Shown here: positions 26,754 to 35,532 of the stretch, in pieces
Layout: each line of letters begins with the position of its first letter
How positions within the stretch are numbered: the first letter of the stretch is position 1
From: Elusimicrobiota bacterium
GTDB lineage: Bacteria > Elusimicrobiota > Elusimicrobia > UBA1565 > UBA9628
Direction: 5' to 3'
Length of the DNA stretch: 64,000 nucleotides
Assembly: GCA_026388095.1 (NCBI GenBank)
Contig: JAPLKL010000074.1
Span: 1 to 64,000 of the forward strand
Program-made: the position numbers and the translations under genes
The notes under the pieces: model-generated
Told to the model about the DNA's origin: nothing
Database searches by the model: none
Seen by the model: the letters and a program-made list of their open reading frames with translations, nothing else

Positions 26754-28169
26754 ATGCGAACACCCCTCATCCCGACCCTCTGCGTCCTGATCTGCGCCGG
26801 CCTCCTGGCCGCGGCGACCAGCAAGGATCCGAAGGATCCGGCGGCCAAGCCCAAGCCCTCCAAAGAGTTGATGGCCAAGGTCTGCACGGACGGGGTCTAT
26901 GTCCGCCCCGCGGCCAAGAAAGAGGCCAAAACCGAGAAGCCCGGCGGCGCCGAAAAGGGCAAGCCAGCCGCAGCCGCGGCGGCGCCGCAGCTGCCGCGCG
27001 GCGAAGGCGGAGAGTTCCAGCCCACCGGGGAGGGGGATGTCTCGAAGTTCGTCCCCAACCCCAACGGCGACTGCTCGACCTTCGACAAGCTCTTCGAGCC
27101 GGGCTCCCACGGCGCCCCGGCCGATTCCCTGGAGATCGCCCCGGCCACTGAGGACGGCAAGGTGCCCCCCCCGGAGCGCTTCATGAGCCTGTCCGGCCTG
27201 AGCCTCCTGGCCAAGGGCGACGCGCAGCTCCTGTCGCGCTTCTTCGACGGCAACATCAGCGCCGCGGACCAGAGCCAGGCCGGGAGCCTCCAGCTCGACG
27301 GGGAAGCCCCGGAGACGGACGACGGGGCCGTGGCTGGCGATGCCCAGCCCAAGCCCCTGCCCGAGGGCATGGTCTCACCCAAAGCCCTCAAGCTCGACAG
27401 CTCCCACGTTCCGGCGCCGAACGCGGCGAAGGCGGCCGTCCCCGCCTACGAGCCGCTCCCGTCCCGCTACGACCCGGCCGCGCCCGCGCTCCCCGCCCCC
27501 GAGGAGCCGGGCTTCTTCCGGAGCTTCGGCAACAACGTCAAAGCCGTGGCCAGGGACGCCTGGAACGGCGGCGGCCTGATCTCCAGCGAGGGCATCCTGC
27601 CGCGCAGCGACCGGACCGACCCGCTGACCTCCCCTCCCGTCAACCCGAATCCGGACCGCTCGATCAGCGTGCCCTTGCCCGGCTCCCGGGAGACGCCGGC
27701 CCCGGCCCCGGGCATCAAGGCCGTGTGCGAGCCGGGCTGCTACGGCACGCAGACCATGATCGACCTCTTGAAGAGCATGGGCGCGCAGTACTCGGACTAC
27801 TACGGCCAGGAGCAGCGCCTATCGATCGGCGGCATATCGCGCAAGGGCGGAGGACCCTTCCCGCCCCACGTCTCGCACCAGAAGGGCATCGACGCGGACA
27901 TCATCTTCGTCAAGCACAACGGCTTCGACCCGCTGGCCAACGCGATGATCGTGGCCTCCGTCCTGCGCGTGATGCCGGGCTTCCGCCACATCAACGGGCG
28001 GGAGTACTTCCTGGTCGATCAGAGCAAGCACGCCGCGGTCGGGCAGGGTCTCGACGCGCTGCAGAGGCAGGGAGTGCTGACCGCCGAGCAGGCCGCCCGC
28101 GGTAAATCCGTCCTGGTGCATTGGCCCAACCATAACGACCACTTCCACATCCGCATCCTGCCGCCCTGA
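26754..28169 (+). CDS. MepA-like murein endopeptidase (peptidase M74)
   Basis: A 471-residue secreted protein: signal peptide, then about 300 residues of Pro/Ala-rich sequence without a known domain. A C-terminal domain of about 150 residues matches penicillin-insensitive murein endopeptidase: SHQKGIDADI carries metal-binding His and Asp, and HWPNHNDHFHIRI carries the final HxH. It would cleave D-Ala-mDAP crosslinks in the periplasm. The long N-terminal extension is unusual for MepA, about 270-300 residues in E. coli, and may localise the enzyme. Confidence 0.85.
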   Translation: MRTPLIPTLCVLICAGLLAAATSKDPKDPAAKPKPSKELMAKVCTDGVYVRPAAKKEAKTEKPGGAEKGKPAAAAAAPQLPRGEGGEFQPTGEGDVSKFVPNPNGDCSTFDKLFEPGSHGAPADSLEIAPATEDGKVPPPERFMSLSGLSLLAKGDAQLLSRFFDGNISAADQSQAGSLQLDGEAPETDDGAVAGDAQPKPLPEGMVSPKALKLDSSHVPAPNAAKAAVPAYEPLPSRYDPAAPALPAPEEPGFFRSFGNNVKAVARDAWNGGGLISSEGILPRSDRTDPLTSPPVNPNPDRSISVPLPGSRETPAPAPGIKAVCEPGCYGTQTMIDLLKSMGAQYSDYYGQEQRLSIGGISRKGGGPFPPHVSHQKGIDADIIFVKHNGFDPLANAMIVASVLRVMPGFRHINGREYFLVDQSKHAAVGQGLDALQRQGVLTAEQAARGKSVLVHWPNHNDHFHIRILPP

Positions 28170-28209
28170 CCGCCGCTAAGACAGCGGCCCGGATTCTACC
28201 GGGTCAGGG
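28164..28209. terminator. Branched inverted repeats between convergent genes
   Basis: CCCTGACC (28164-28171) pairs with GGTCAGGG (28202-28209); inside are GCCGCT/AGCGGC (172-177/183-188) and CCGG/CCGG. The structure overlaps both stop codons of the converging genes. It may act as a bidirectional transcription stop, although there is no T-run, so the role is uncertain. Confidence 0.35.
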
Positions 28210-29076
28210 CTGCAACAGATTGTGGACTTCCCTCGGACAGACGCAGCGGCTTGCCGGGCAGGACGTAGGCGCCGCGTTGAGGCGGAATCCCGGATCTCGT
28301 ATGTCTCCCAGCGGGATCGAGCCGGGCATGTCCTTGATGGATATGCAGGGATAGACCCGTCCATCCGGGTAGGCCCGGAAATAGCGCATCCCGGAAACGC
28401 AGGCCTTGCCCAAGGGAGAACGGACTTCCGTCAGATAATCAAAGAAGGGAATATCGGTCGCGCGCGTCGATTGCTGCAGCAGCGCTTTCTGCGCGGGTTC
28501 ATAGTCTTTTGGGTAGCGGCGGCCGCCACAGACTCCTTGGAAGGGAATCAGGCTCCAAGTGATGGCGTGCTTTTGGAACGTGTCGCGGAATATCGGCAGG
28601 CGGTCGAGGAGGGGCGGGTAGGCGACCACGACCGCGTGAAAACGGAAACCGCGGGACTTCATGGCCGCGGCCTTGGCGACGAATTCGTCGAGCCGTGCGG
28701 CGTAAGGATGGAGACTCCCAAAGAAGCATACCCTCTGGACCGGGAGCCCTTGCGGCAGATCGTCCGGATTCCAGGAGCAGTTGGTCACGATCCGGACTGT
28801 GTGCCAACGGCAGATCTCCGTGATCAGCTTTGGGAAATCGGGGTAGAGGAAGGGCTCGCCTCCGGACACTTCGATGAAGAAAGACCCGTGATTCTCGAAT
28901 ATCCGCCGCCAGAAAGAGATCCAGTCGTCCGGGGTGCGGGCTGGGCGGCTGCCGCTGGAGCGTGCCGGCTCAGCCAGCCAGGACGGAAGGAAAGGACAAT
29001 AAGGGCAGCGATAGTTGCATTCATGGAGGATCTCCCAGGAGCACGCCGGGGTCTGCCCATAGGATCGCCGCTCCAT
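28204..29076 (-). CDS. Radical SAM protein
   Basis: A 290-residue radical SAM enzyme. CNYRCPYC supplies the CxxxCxxC cluster ligands, SGGEPFLYPDF is the GGE motif for SAM binding, and the C-terminus has further Cys (ACVSGMRYF, YPCIS, CPASRCVC) as in SPASM/Twitch-type auxiliary cluster domains. Substrate unknown. Start placed at 29076, just before the cluster region; the frame stays open further upstream, but that part overlaps a duplicated 32-bp segment and reads like non-coding sequence. Could modify a peptide or cofactor; no precursor peptide is evident beside it. Confidence 0.8.
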   Translation of the reverse strand: MERRSYGQTPACSWEILHECNYRCPYCPFLPSWLAEPARSSGSRPARTPDDWISFWRRIFENHGSFFIEVSGGEPFLYPDFPKLITEICRWHTVRIVTNCSWNPDDLPQGLPVQRVCFFGSLHPYAARLDEFVAKAAAMKSRGFRFHAVVVAYPPLLDRLPIFRDTFQKHAITWSLIPFQGVCGGRRYPKDYEPAQKALLQQSTRATDIPFFDYLTEVRSPLGKACVSGMRYFRAYPDGRVYPCISIKDMPGSIPLGDIRDPGFRLNAAPTSCPASRCVCPREVHNLLQP

Positions 29077-29123
29077 GAGTCGTATTCTAGGACATGGCCA
29101 CGGACTCTGTAAAACGCCGATCA

Positions 29124-29155
29124 GCGCCGCTAAGGGACGACAGAAAATCCGACGC
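29124..29155. repeat. 32-bp direct repeat, copy 1
   Basis: Matches 31749-31780 with one mismatch. Copy 2 is the 3' end of the PBP1C gene. The two copies bracket the HEAT-repeat gene. Each copy also ends in short inverted GCGTCG/CGACGC-type sequence. Confidence 0.7.
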
Positions 29156-29208
29156 CAGCCCGGCTTGGGCCGCAGGGTCCGCAAGGGGCCGCCGCTGCGA
29201 CCTCACGC

Positions 29209-31650
29209 TCAGCGGCCTTTGAGCGCCTCGGCCGCATAGCGGCCCACCAACGGATCCTCGTCAGCCAGCGTCTTTTCGATGAGCGCCAAGGAGCCTGGAT
29301 CCCGGCGGCCCACGAGCGCCCAAGCCGCATTGTGGCGCACCAGCTCATCCGCCTGGCCAGCCAGCGCCTTTGCGATAAGCTCTAGAGAGCCCGCGTCCCG
29401 GCGGCCTTCGAGCGCAACGGCCGCATTGCGGCGGACATCCACATCCTGATGAGCCAGCGCCTTTTCGATGAGCGCTAGAGAGCCCGCGTCCTGGCGGTCC
29501 TTGAGCGCCGAGGCCGCATAGCGGCGCACATCTTCATTCTGGTGATCCAGCGCCTTTTCGATCAGCGCCAGGGAGCCTGTGTCCTGGCGGCCTATGAGCG
29601 CATCGGCCGCATAGCGACGCACTTGCGCATCCTGGTCAGCCAGCGCCTTTTCGATAAGCGCTGGAGAGCCTGTGTCCTGGCGGCCCTCGAGCGCAATGGC
29701 CGCATAGCGGCGCACATCCACGTCCTGGTCTGCCAGCGCATCCTGGATGAGCGCTAAGGAGCCTGCATCCTGGCGGCCCTGGAGCGCGGCAGATCTTTTT
29801 CGGCGCACTTGCGCATCCTGGTCGGCGCCATGCTGCCAGATCCAGGGTCTTCGGAACCGGCCCAGGCTGCCCAGATAAGGGGCGGTCTCAAAGCCGAACA
29901 GCAGGGCCAGCACTGGTTTGGCCGCAAGCAAGACGATTTTTTTGAAGCGAGAGCCTTTTTCTTCTGAAAAAACCAGCCTGTCGCGGTACGGCGCCCCTGA
30001 TGGCTTCTCCGTTGCATTCCAGTAGACCGAGTCGGCGACGCCGCTCCTGAGGGCTTCGACATAGGGCTTGATCACATCCATGATCAAGGGATGCACGATT
30101 TCCCCTATCATGACCAGGGCCGCGCCTGCCGGCATGGCCCGGTTGGATACGCGGCTGACCGCATCGTTGAAACGACGGACCAAAAAGCGGGGCATGGCGT
30201 CGGCGATCGCGCTAAAGGCGTAAAACCGCCGGACGACGCCAGTCACCAGCGGGAGCAGGACCGACCTCCTGATTTCGATGGGCCGCTCGCCTGAGATGCC
30301 GGCGGCGTGGCGCTGCAAGACCTCGGCCAGGATCTCGGAGATCGGTCCGGCGCCCAGCTTGTTGCGATACCCGGCCCGCATGACCAGCATGCTCAATTCG
30401 AAGATATTCTGGCCGACGATCTTTTGCACCTGCTTGTTGTCCGATGACCGCGTATCAAAAGTCTTCAAATGCTCAAAATCCGCCAGGCCCGAGAGCCGGA
30501 TATTGGCATAGCTCAAGCCTCCGACCCAGTTATGGATGCTGGTGGGCCCGAATCTTGAGAGCTCGAATACCGAGTGGTCGACGGCCGGTCTCCAGTAATC
30601 CCACTGCCAGTCCACCTCGGAGTGCGAAAGCGGCGCCAAGGTCTCATGATACCACCCGTTCTCATGGAGCCGCAGCATCCCGTCAACGGCCTTCAGGGCC
30701 GAGGACCTGACGGCTTGCGTCTTTTGCTTCCGGCCCCAGTCCTTGGGGAGCAGGTCGCCCAGGTAGGAGAAGAACTCTCCAGCCAGCTTCCCCGGCAAAA
30801 GGTACGCCATGAACGCCGTGCCATATTCAGCTTGCGGCGACTGGTCGCTGATCGGGCGGACATAGCCGTCGCGGCTCGGCAAGGCCGCCGGGGCGTCAAC
30901 GCCGAAACGGCCAGCCCGTTCCAGGCCGGCGCCTTCGCCCTCCACGCTCTTGTTCAGCTTTGCGAACTTCAAGGCCACCGCGCTGCCGTCAGGACCCACG
31001 GGCACGACCGCCGTGCGGCCGTGCCAGGCCGCGTCGGCCGCGCGGGGCAGGGCGGAAAGGATCTTCTGGGCGAGGGCGTCGCTGCGAGCGATCAGGGCTG
31101 AGTCAACCTCGGCGGCATCCCGGTCCAGCGCGCGTTCGATGTCGCCCTGGTTCTCGAGCTCCATGAGCTTCACCGCGGCCAGCATGTCCTCGAACCGGTA
31201 TTTGAGGGAGTTCAACTCCATGATGGACTGGGCCGGGTCCTCCGCGGGCCGCATCTTCACCGCCGCTTCCTCGGCCAGCCTCTCCGCATAGCCCTTGACC
31301 GCGGATTCGATGCGTTCAACCCGGGCCGCGGCAGGCATGGCGCCGAGTTCGCGCGGCTCAAGCCGCGTTTGCGCCAGGACGCGCCTGAGAGCGCCCAGGT
31401 CTTCTGCCGGCTTGAGCGAGCCCTGCAGTTTCGGAAAGATAGCGGCGAAATCTGCGCGGGCTTGGAACTCGGCCCCGGCGGCAGGGGTGACAGCCTGCCA
31501 GCCCGCGGCCGGGCCTCCGGCCTGGGCTGGCCGGCTGACCTGGACTGCGGCATGAAGCCTCGGGCCGAGGCCGATGCTGGCTGCCAAAGGCAAAAGCCAG
31601 GCTAGGAGGAACAGCTGCCGGGCCTTGGTGACGCGATCCCTGGTCGACAT
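29209..31650 (-). CDS. Secreted protein with C-terminal HEAT repeats and a kinase-like middle
   Basis: An 813-residue protein with a Sec signal peptide (cleavage near LHA, residue 34). Residues about 40-200 are helical. Residues about 205-430 are reminiscent of a protein-kinase fold: VALKFAK (Lys228), LHENGWYHETLAP where HxD would be, and LADFEH at the DFG position. The catalytic Asp is replaced, so if kinase-related it may be inactive. Residues about 610-813 are six to seven near-identical 31-residue HEAT/PBS-lyase-like repeats (SLALIEKALADQDV..RRYAA..AL). The high repeat identity implies recent tandem amplification. Function unknown. Confidence 0.7.
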   Translation of the reverse strand: MSTRDRVTKARQLFLLAWLLPLAASIGLGPRLHAAVQVSRPAQAGGPAAGWQAVTPAAGAEFQARADFAAIFPKLQGSLKPAEDLGALRRVLAQTRLEPRELGAMPAAARVERIESAVKGYAERLAEEAAVKMRPAEDPAQSIMELNSLKYRFEDMLAAVKLMELENQGDIERALDRDAAEVDSALIARSDALAQKILSALPRAADAAWHGRTAVVPVGPDGSAVALKFAKLNKSVEGEGAGLERAGRFGVDAPAALPSRDGYVRPISDQSPQAEYGTAFMAYLLPGKLAGEFFSYLGDLLPKDWGRKQKTQAVRSSALKAVDGMLRLHENGWYHETLAPLSHSEVDWQWDYWRPAVDHSVFELSRFGPTSIHNWVGGLSYANIRLSGLADFEHLKTFDTRSSDNKQVQKIVGQNIFELSMLVMRAGYRNKLGAGPISEILAEVLQRHAAGISGERPIEIRRSVLLPLVTGVVRRFYAFSAIADAMPRFLVRRFNDAVSRVSNRAMPAGAALVMIGEIVHPLIMDVIKPYVEALRSGVADSVYWNATEKPSGAPYRDRLVFSEEKGSRFKKIVLLAAKPVLALLFGFETAPYLGSLGRFRRPWIWQHGADQDAQVRRKRSAALQGRQDAGSLALIQDALADQDVDVRRYAAIALEGRQDTGSPALIEKALADQDAQVRRYAADALIGRQDTGSLALIEKALDHQNEDVRRYAASALKDRQDAGSLALIEKALAHQDVDVRRNAAVALEGRRDAGSLELIAKALAGQADELVRHNAAWALVGRRDPGSLALIEKTLADEDPLVGRYAAEALKGR
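29212..29810 (-). repeat. Tandem 93-bp repeats encoding HEAT units
   Basis: About six and a half direct repeats of roughly 93 bp inside the HEAT-repeat gene; one unit is 3 bp longer. Each encodes a two-helix unit with conserved GSLALIEKAL and VRRYAA. The similarity also holds at DNA level. Confidence 0.8.
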
Positions 31651-31748
31651 AGACAGCCATAGGATGCGTCATGTTCCGCCGGATGTCAGGGGCCTTTTGG
31701 GGTTGCGGAGATGTCCGGAAGTCCCAGGTCTGATTAGGCCCGGACTGA

Positions 31749-31780
31749 GCGTCGCTAAGGGACGACAGAAAATCCGACGC
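31749..31780. repeat. 32-bp direct repeat, copy 2 (3' end of pbpC)
   Basis: Encodes the last residues of PBP1C (SVGFSVVP and the stop) and recurs at 29124-29155 beyond the HEAT-repeat gene. Confidence 0.7.
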
Positions 31781-33866
31781 TTGCGGAGCGCGAGAGACGG
31801 CCGTTTCGCCGCAGCGCCACGCTGAGCCGGTGCTTCCCCTCCCGCAGACGCCACCAGACTGAAGCGCCGCGCTCCGGCAGCTCCCGGCCGTCCACGGTCC
31901 AGACCGATGAGTCATCGGCCCCTGAAGCGCGCAGGCGGATGGCCTGGGAAGCGGGCGCGGCCGTCGGGTCGAGCCTGAAGACGTCTCCCGGCTTGGGGAA
32001 ATCCACCGCCAGCCGGGCTTGGGCCGCGGCTGCCCCAGGCTGGGGCGGCCGATGCCGCTTGCAGACCTTATGCGGCAGGTTGCGCACGGAGAAGACCTCG
32101 CGCATCCGCGACGGACACCAAAGGCCGGGCAGGTCGCCCGAGTCCGGGCAGACCTCGGCTTCGCGTATGCCGGCCGGCTTGGGGAAAGGTCGTGCGCCGA
32201 AGCGCCGCTCCATCTCCTCGGCCGCGTCGTGCAGGATGGGTCCGGCGCCGGAGATGCCGGAGACGCGCCGCATGGGCTTGCCGTCGAAGTTCCCCACCCA
32301 GACCCCCACGGTCCAGCCGGGGGTGTAGCCCAAAGCCCAGTTGTCGCGATAATCCTTGGTGGTCCCGGTCTTGGCCGCGAAGGGGAAGGGCACGTGGAAG
32401 GGCGAATTGAGGCCGAAGGCCGAAGCCCGGGCCGAGTTGTCCGAGAGGATGTCCGTGACGATGTAGCAGGATTCCCGATCGAGCGCCCGATGAGCAGGCA
32501 TCGCTTTGGGCTCTCCCCGCAGCACGGTCCAGGGCAGCCAGACCCCGCCGCGGGCCAGCGCGGCGTAGGCGTCGGTCAGCTCCAGCAAGGTGACCTCTCC
32601 GTTGCCCAGCACCAGTCCCAGGCCGTAATGGTCGGCGCTCTCCCGCAAGGACTCCAGGCCGAAGCGCCGCAAACCCTCCAAGAGCCGCACCACCCCCAGC
32701 GCCGCGGCCACTCGCGCGGCCGGGATGTTGTAGGAGCAGGCCAAGGCTTCGCGCGCCCGCACCGGGCCGTGGAATGTCTCGTCATAGTTCTTGGGCGTGA
32801 AGCCTCCCGCGAAGTAGGCGGGCGTATCCTGCAGGATGTCAGAGGCCTTCAAGCCCCGGGCCAAGGCCAGGCCGTAGGCGAAAGGCTTCAAGGCCGAGCC
32901 GGGTTGGCGCAGCGCCGTGACGCCGTCCACCGCGCCCTGGTGCTCGGCGTCGAAGTAATCGGCCGAGCCGACCCAAGCCAGGACCTCGCCCGAGGCGTTG
33001 TCCAGGGCCACCAGCGCGCCGTTGGAGACCCGGTACCGGGCCAGGCGCTCCAAATGCTCGGCCAGGATCTTCTCCAGACGCTCCTGCAGTTCGGCGTCCA
33101 GAGTTGTGCGCAGCACTCTGGAGTCGCTGCGTCCGCGCACGAACTCGGTGAAGTGCGCGGCCCGCAGCCGCCGGTCCTCGGCTTGGACTTGGATCCTCTC
33201 GGCCGAGGCCAAAGCGAGCGCGCCGGAGTCGAGCCAGCCCCAATCCCTCATGCGGCCCAGGACCCGCTTCTGCCGGGTCAAGGCTTGGTCCAGGTGCCTG
33301 CGCGGATCGTAGCGCCTGGGAGACTTCGGGATGCCGGCCAGCAGCGCGGCCTGTCCCAAGGAGAGGTCCTTGGCCGGCACGCCGAAATAGGACCAAGCCG
33401 CGGCTTCGACCCCCCTCAATCGGCCGCCGTATGAGACGTTGTTGAGATAGCCTTCCAAGATGGTCTTCTTGTCCAGCCGCCGTTCCATGGCGAAGGCCTG
33501 GAAGGCCTCGGCCAGCTTGCCGCCGAAGTTCCGGGGCCGGGGATTCAAGGCGCGCACGAGCTGCTCGCTGATGGTGGAGCCTCCGGAAACCGTGCGCCCG
33601 GCCTTTGCGTTCTGCCACAAGGCGCGCGCCAGGGCTTCGAAGTCCACGCCGAGATGGGTGAAGAACCTGCGGTCCTCCGCGGCCAAGGTGGCCAGGACCA
33701 GCCAGGGCGACACGGCTTCCAGGGGCACGGGCTTGTTGACGGTGTCTCCGAGCGAGAGGACGGTGCGCAAGCTGCGGCCGTAGCGGTCCGTGATCTCCAC
33801 CGACGGCCCGGCGGCGGCCGCCGCGGACACCGCGAAGAACAGGACGGCGCCGGCGATCCTCTTCAA
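31755..33866 (-). CDS. pbpC: Penicillin-binding protein 1C
   Basis: A 703-residue class A PBP. It has an N-terminal signal/anchor, a GT51 domain with AAEDRRFFTHLGVDF and GGSTISEQLVR, and a transpeptidase domain with the active-site Ser in RQPGSALKPF. SYNIP and AAKTGTTKDYRDNW follow, and a C-terminal BiPBP_C domain (about 600-703). SALK and KTGT are intact. The overlap of 4 bp with the upstream gene (ATGA) shows operon coupling. The alpha-2-macroglobulin gene nearby at 36870 is the typical functional partner of PBP1C. Confidence 0.92.
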   Translation of the reverse strand: MKRIAGAVLFFAVSAAAAAGPSVEITDRYGRSLRTVLSLGDTVNKPVPLEAVSPWLVLATLAAEDRRFFTHLGVDFEALARALWQNAKAGRTVSGGSTISEQLVRALNPRPRNFGGKLAEAFQAFAMERRLDKKTILEGYLNNVSYGGRLRGVEAAAWSYFGVPAKDLSLGQAALLAGIPKSPRRYDPRRHLDQALTRQKRVLGRMRDWGWLDSGALALASAERIQVQAEDRRLRAAHFTEFVRGRSDSRVLRTTLDAELQERLEKILAEHLERLARYRVSNGALVALDNASGEVLAWVGSADYFDAEHQGAVDGVTALRQPGSALKPFAYGLALARGLKASDILQDTPAYFAGGFTPKNYDETFHGPVRAREALACSYNIPAARVAAALGVVRLLEGLRRFGLESLRESADHYGLGLVLGNGEVTLLELTDAYAALARGGVWLPWTVLRGEPKAMPAHRALDRESCYIVTDILSDNSARASAFGLNSPFHVPFPFAAKTGTTKDYRDNWALGYTPGWTVGVWVGNFDGKPMRRVSGISGAGPILHDAAEEMERRFGARPFPKPAGIREAEVCPDSGDLPGLWCPSRMREVFSVRNLPHKVCKRHRPPQPGAAAAQARLAVDFPKPGDVFRLDPTAAPASQAIRLRASGADDSSVWTVDGRELPERGASVWWRLREGKHRLSVALRRNGRLSRSASVGFSVVP

Positions 33867-34546
33867 TCGGTTTTGGGCTCCGGTCCGTAGAAGGATCCGT
33901 AGAGGCCCTGCGCCCGGCCGAAGGCCTTGCCGCCCTTCATGGGTGAGAGGATCATGGGCTCCCGGCCCGCCACACGTATGGCATAGGGCTGCTTCAGGGC
34001 GCGGGTGAGGTGATAGAAAGTGAAGAGCTCGGCCGCGTCCTCGGCCCAGGAGCGGCTGCCGTACAACGAAGGGAACGGCGAGTTCATGAGGCCCTTATAG
34101 ACCTTGGCCGCGTCAGCCGCGGGGATGGCCGGGCCGCCGCCGAGGCCGTAGAAGCGGAGCTTGTCGCGGCCAGGATAGTCGGAGCCCGGCCGCGGCTCAT
34201 TCTTGCTCTGCCAGACGTCCCAGGAGACGCCGAGCCCCTGGCCGCCGCGCGTCGCGTAGACGACCATGTCCTCGACGTATGGAGTGACGCCGCGCACGTA
34301 GTCGTAGACGTGCAGGCCTTCATGGAGGATGGTGTAGAGCACGCCCTGGTACCGGGTGCCGCAGTCCACCGTGACGCCGGCATCGCCCTTGAAGACCGAG
34401 GCCTCGCGGGCGGCCAAAGTCTCGGAGATGGTCTTGCGGAAGGCGGCGGGGTTGAGCACGAGCCAGGCATAGACTTGGCCGGACTCGTCCAGGAGCCAGT
34501 CGCTCATGCCGTTGCCGGTGAAGTTCTTGACGAAGTAGACGCCCAC
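33863..34546 (-). CDS. HExxH protein, body of a frameshifted lipoprotein gene
   Basis: A 227-residue frame of unknown family. LHEGLH near residues 74-78 fits a zinc metallopeptidase HExxH motif, with a possible third ligand in SWAEDAAELF downstream. There is no signal peptide in this frame: the lipoprotein signal lies just upstream in another frame (34551-34814), so an indel near 34555-34570 seems to have split one gene. If the frame is truly broken, this body would be made only by internal initiation. Overlaps pbpC by 4 bp. Confidence 0.6.
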   Translation of the reverse strand: MGVYFVKNFTGNGMSDWLLDESGQVYAWLVLNPAAFRKTISETLAAREASVFKGDAGVTVDCGTRYQGVLYTILHEGLHVYDYVRGVTPYVEDMVVYATRGGQGLGVSWDVWQSKNEPRPGSDYPGRDKLRFYGLGGGPAIPAADAAKVYKGLMNSPFPSLYGSRSWAEDAAELFTFYHLTRALKQPYAIRVAGREPMILSPMKGGKAFGRAQGLYGSFYGPEPKTD

Positions 34547-34550
34547 GAGG

Positions 34551-34814
34551 CGCTCTCTCCTGGGGCGTGGGGGTGTAGGCCTGATAGTCGGCCCTTTTGT
34601 CCATGCTCCTCATGAACACCACCAAAAAGTCCGGGCAGGGGCCGATGCGGCTCTCCAGGGGGCTCTTGGGATCGAAGGGGTAGGACTTGAGCTTCATGTG
34701 CGGCTGGGAGAGGAACTGCTTGATGTCCTCCGGGGATGGGCCGCTGGGGGCGCAGGCCGCCAAAGTCAGCAGCGCGAAGAGCATGAGCGGGATGCGGGCG
34801 GTTCCGGCGTTCAT
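34551..34814 (-). pseudogene. 5' part of the frameshifted lipoprotein gene
   Basis: Begins at ATG 34814 with a lipoprotein signal (IPLMLFALLTLAAC, lipobox AAC) and runs about 85 residues to a YQAYTPTPQE stretch. There the reading frame that continues the protein (GVYFVKNFTGN) is offset by one base. The junction contains a GAGAGAG dinucleotide run, a likely slippage site. Start overlaps the methyltransferase stop by 4 bp, as expected for an intact operon gene. Could be a true mutation, programmed slippage or an assembly error. Confidence 0.55.
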
Positions 34815-35389
34815 GGCCGCGGCCTCCGGAGCGTCAGGGCGATGCCGTAGTGATAGGGCTTGAGGTCGTGCTGGACGGGCTCGCTGAACCCAGCGGCTTT
34901 GGCCCAGCGGATGCAGTCTTGGGGCTTGGGCCGGATGTCCAAAGACGGTCCTCTTGGGGTCGTAGGGTCGTGGTTCCAATGGATGATGCCAAGCCTGCCG
35001 CCGTCATTGAGTATCCGCGCCGCTTCGCGCAGCAGGAGGTCGGGGTGCTCCAGGTGGAGGATGTTGAAGAGCATGACGTAGTCCACGCTGGCATCCGGCA
35101 AGCCTGAGCCTTGATCCATGAAGTCGCGCGGCGCGGCTTTGACGTTGCGCAGGCCGTGCTGGACGGCTTGTTCGTCCGTGAGCCTGACCATCTTGGGCTC
35201 GATGTCGAAGGCGTGGATGTCGCCCCGGATGATGCGGGCCGCGGGTATGGTGAAGGTCCCGTAGCCGCAGCCGAATTCCGCGACGTCCATGAGGCTTTCA
35301 TCGAGCCCGAGGGTGGCGAGGATATCCTCGGGAGCGAAGAAAGTCTCCCACAGCTCCCGCTCCGGCATGCCGCTCTCCCTGATCTTCAT
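34811..35389 (-). CDS. Class I SAM-dependent methyltransferase
   Basis: A 192-residue methyltransferase with motif I VAEFGCGYGTFTIPAA, the acidic DIEPKM after strand 2, DASVDYVMLFNILH around motif IV and GGRLGIIHW. It resembles the Methyltransf_11/25 group; the substrate cannot be told. First gene of the minus-strand operon running through the frameshifted lipoprotein, pbpC and probably the HEAT-repeat gene. Confidence 0.82.
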   Translation of the reverse strand: MKIRESGMPERELWETFFAPEDILATLGLDESLMDVAEFGCGYGTFTIPAARIIRGDIHAFDIEPKMVRLTDEQAVQHGLRNVKAAPRDFMDQGSGLPDASVDYVMLFNILHLEHPDLLLREAARILNDGGRLGIIHWNHDPTTPRGPSLDIRPKPQDCIRWAKAAGFSEPVQHDLKPYHYGIALTLRRPRP

Positions 35390-35532
35390 TGTCTATGCGG
35401 TCGGGATGGCGACCAAATATGTTAATTCTATTGATGGTATATAGTCTTTTTTTTCATTACCGCCAGCGCTGGAGGTAACTGGCGAGAAAGTGCTGATAGA
35501 AAAACCGTTTTTATTCCGCGAAGTCGCCATCA

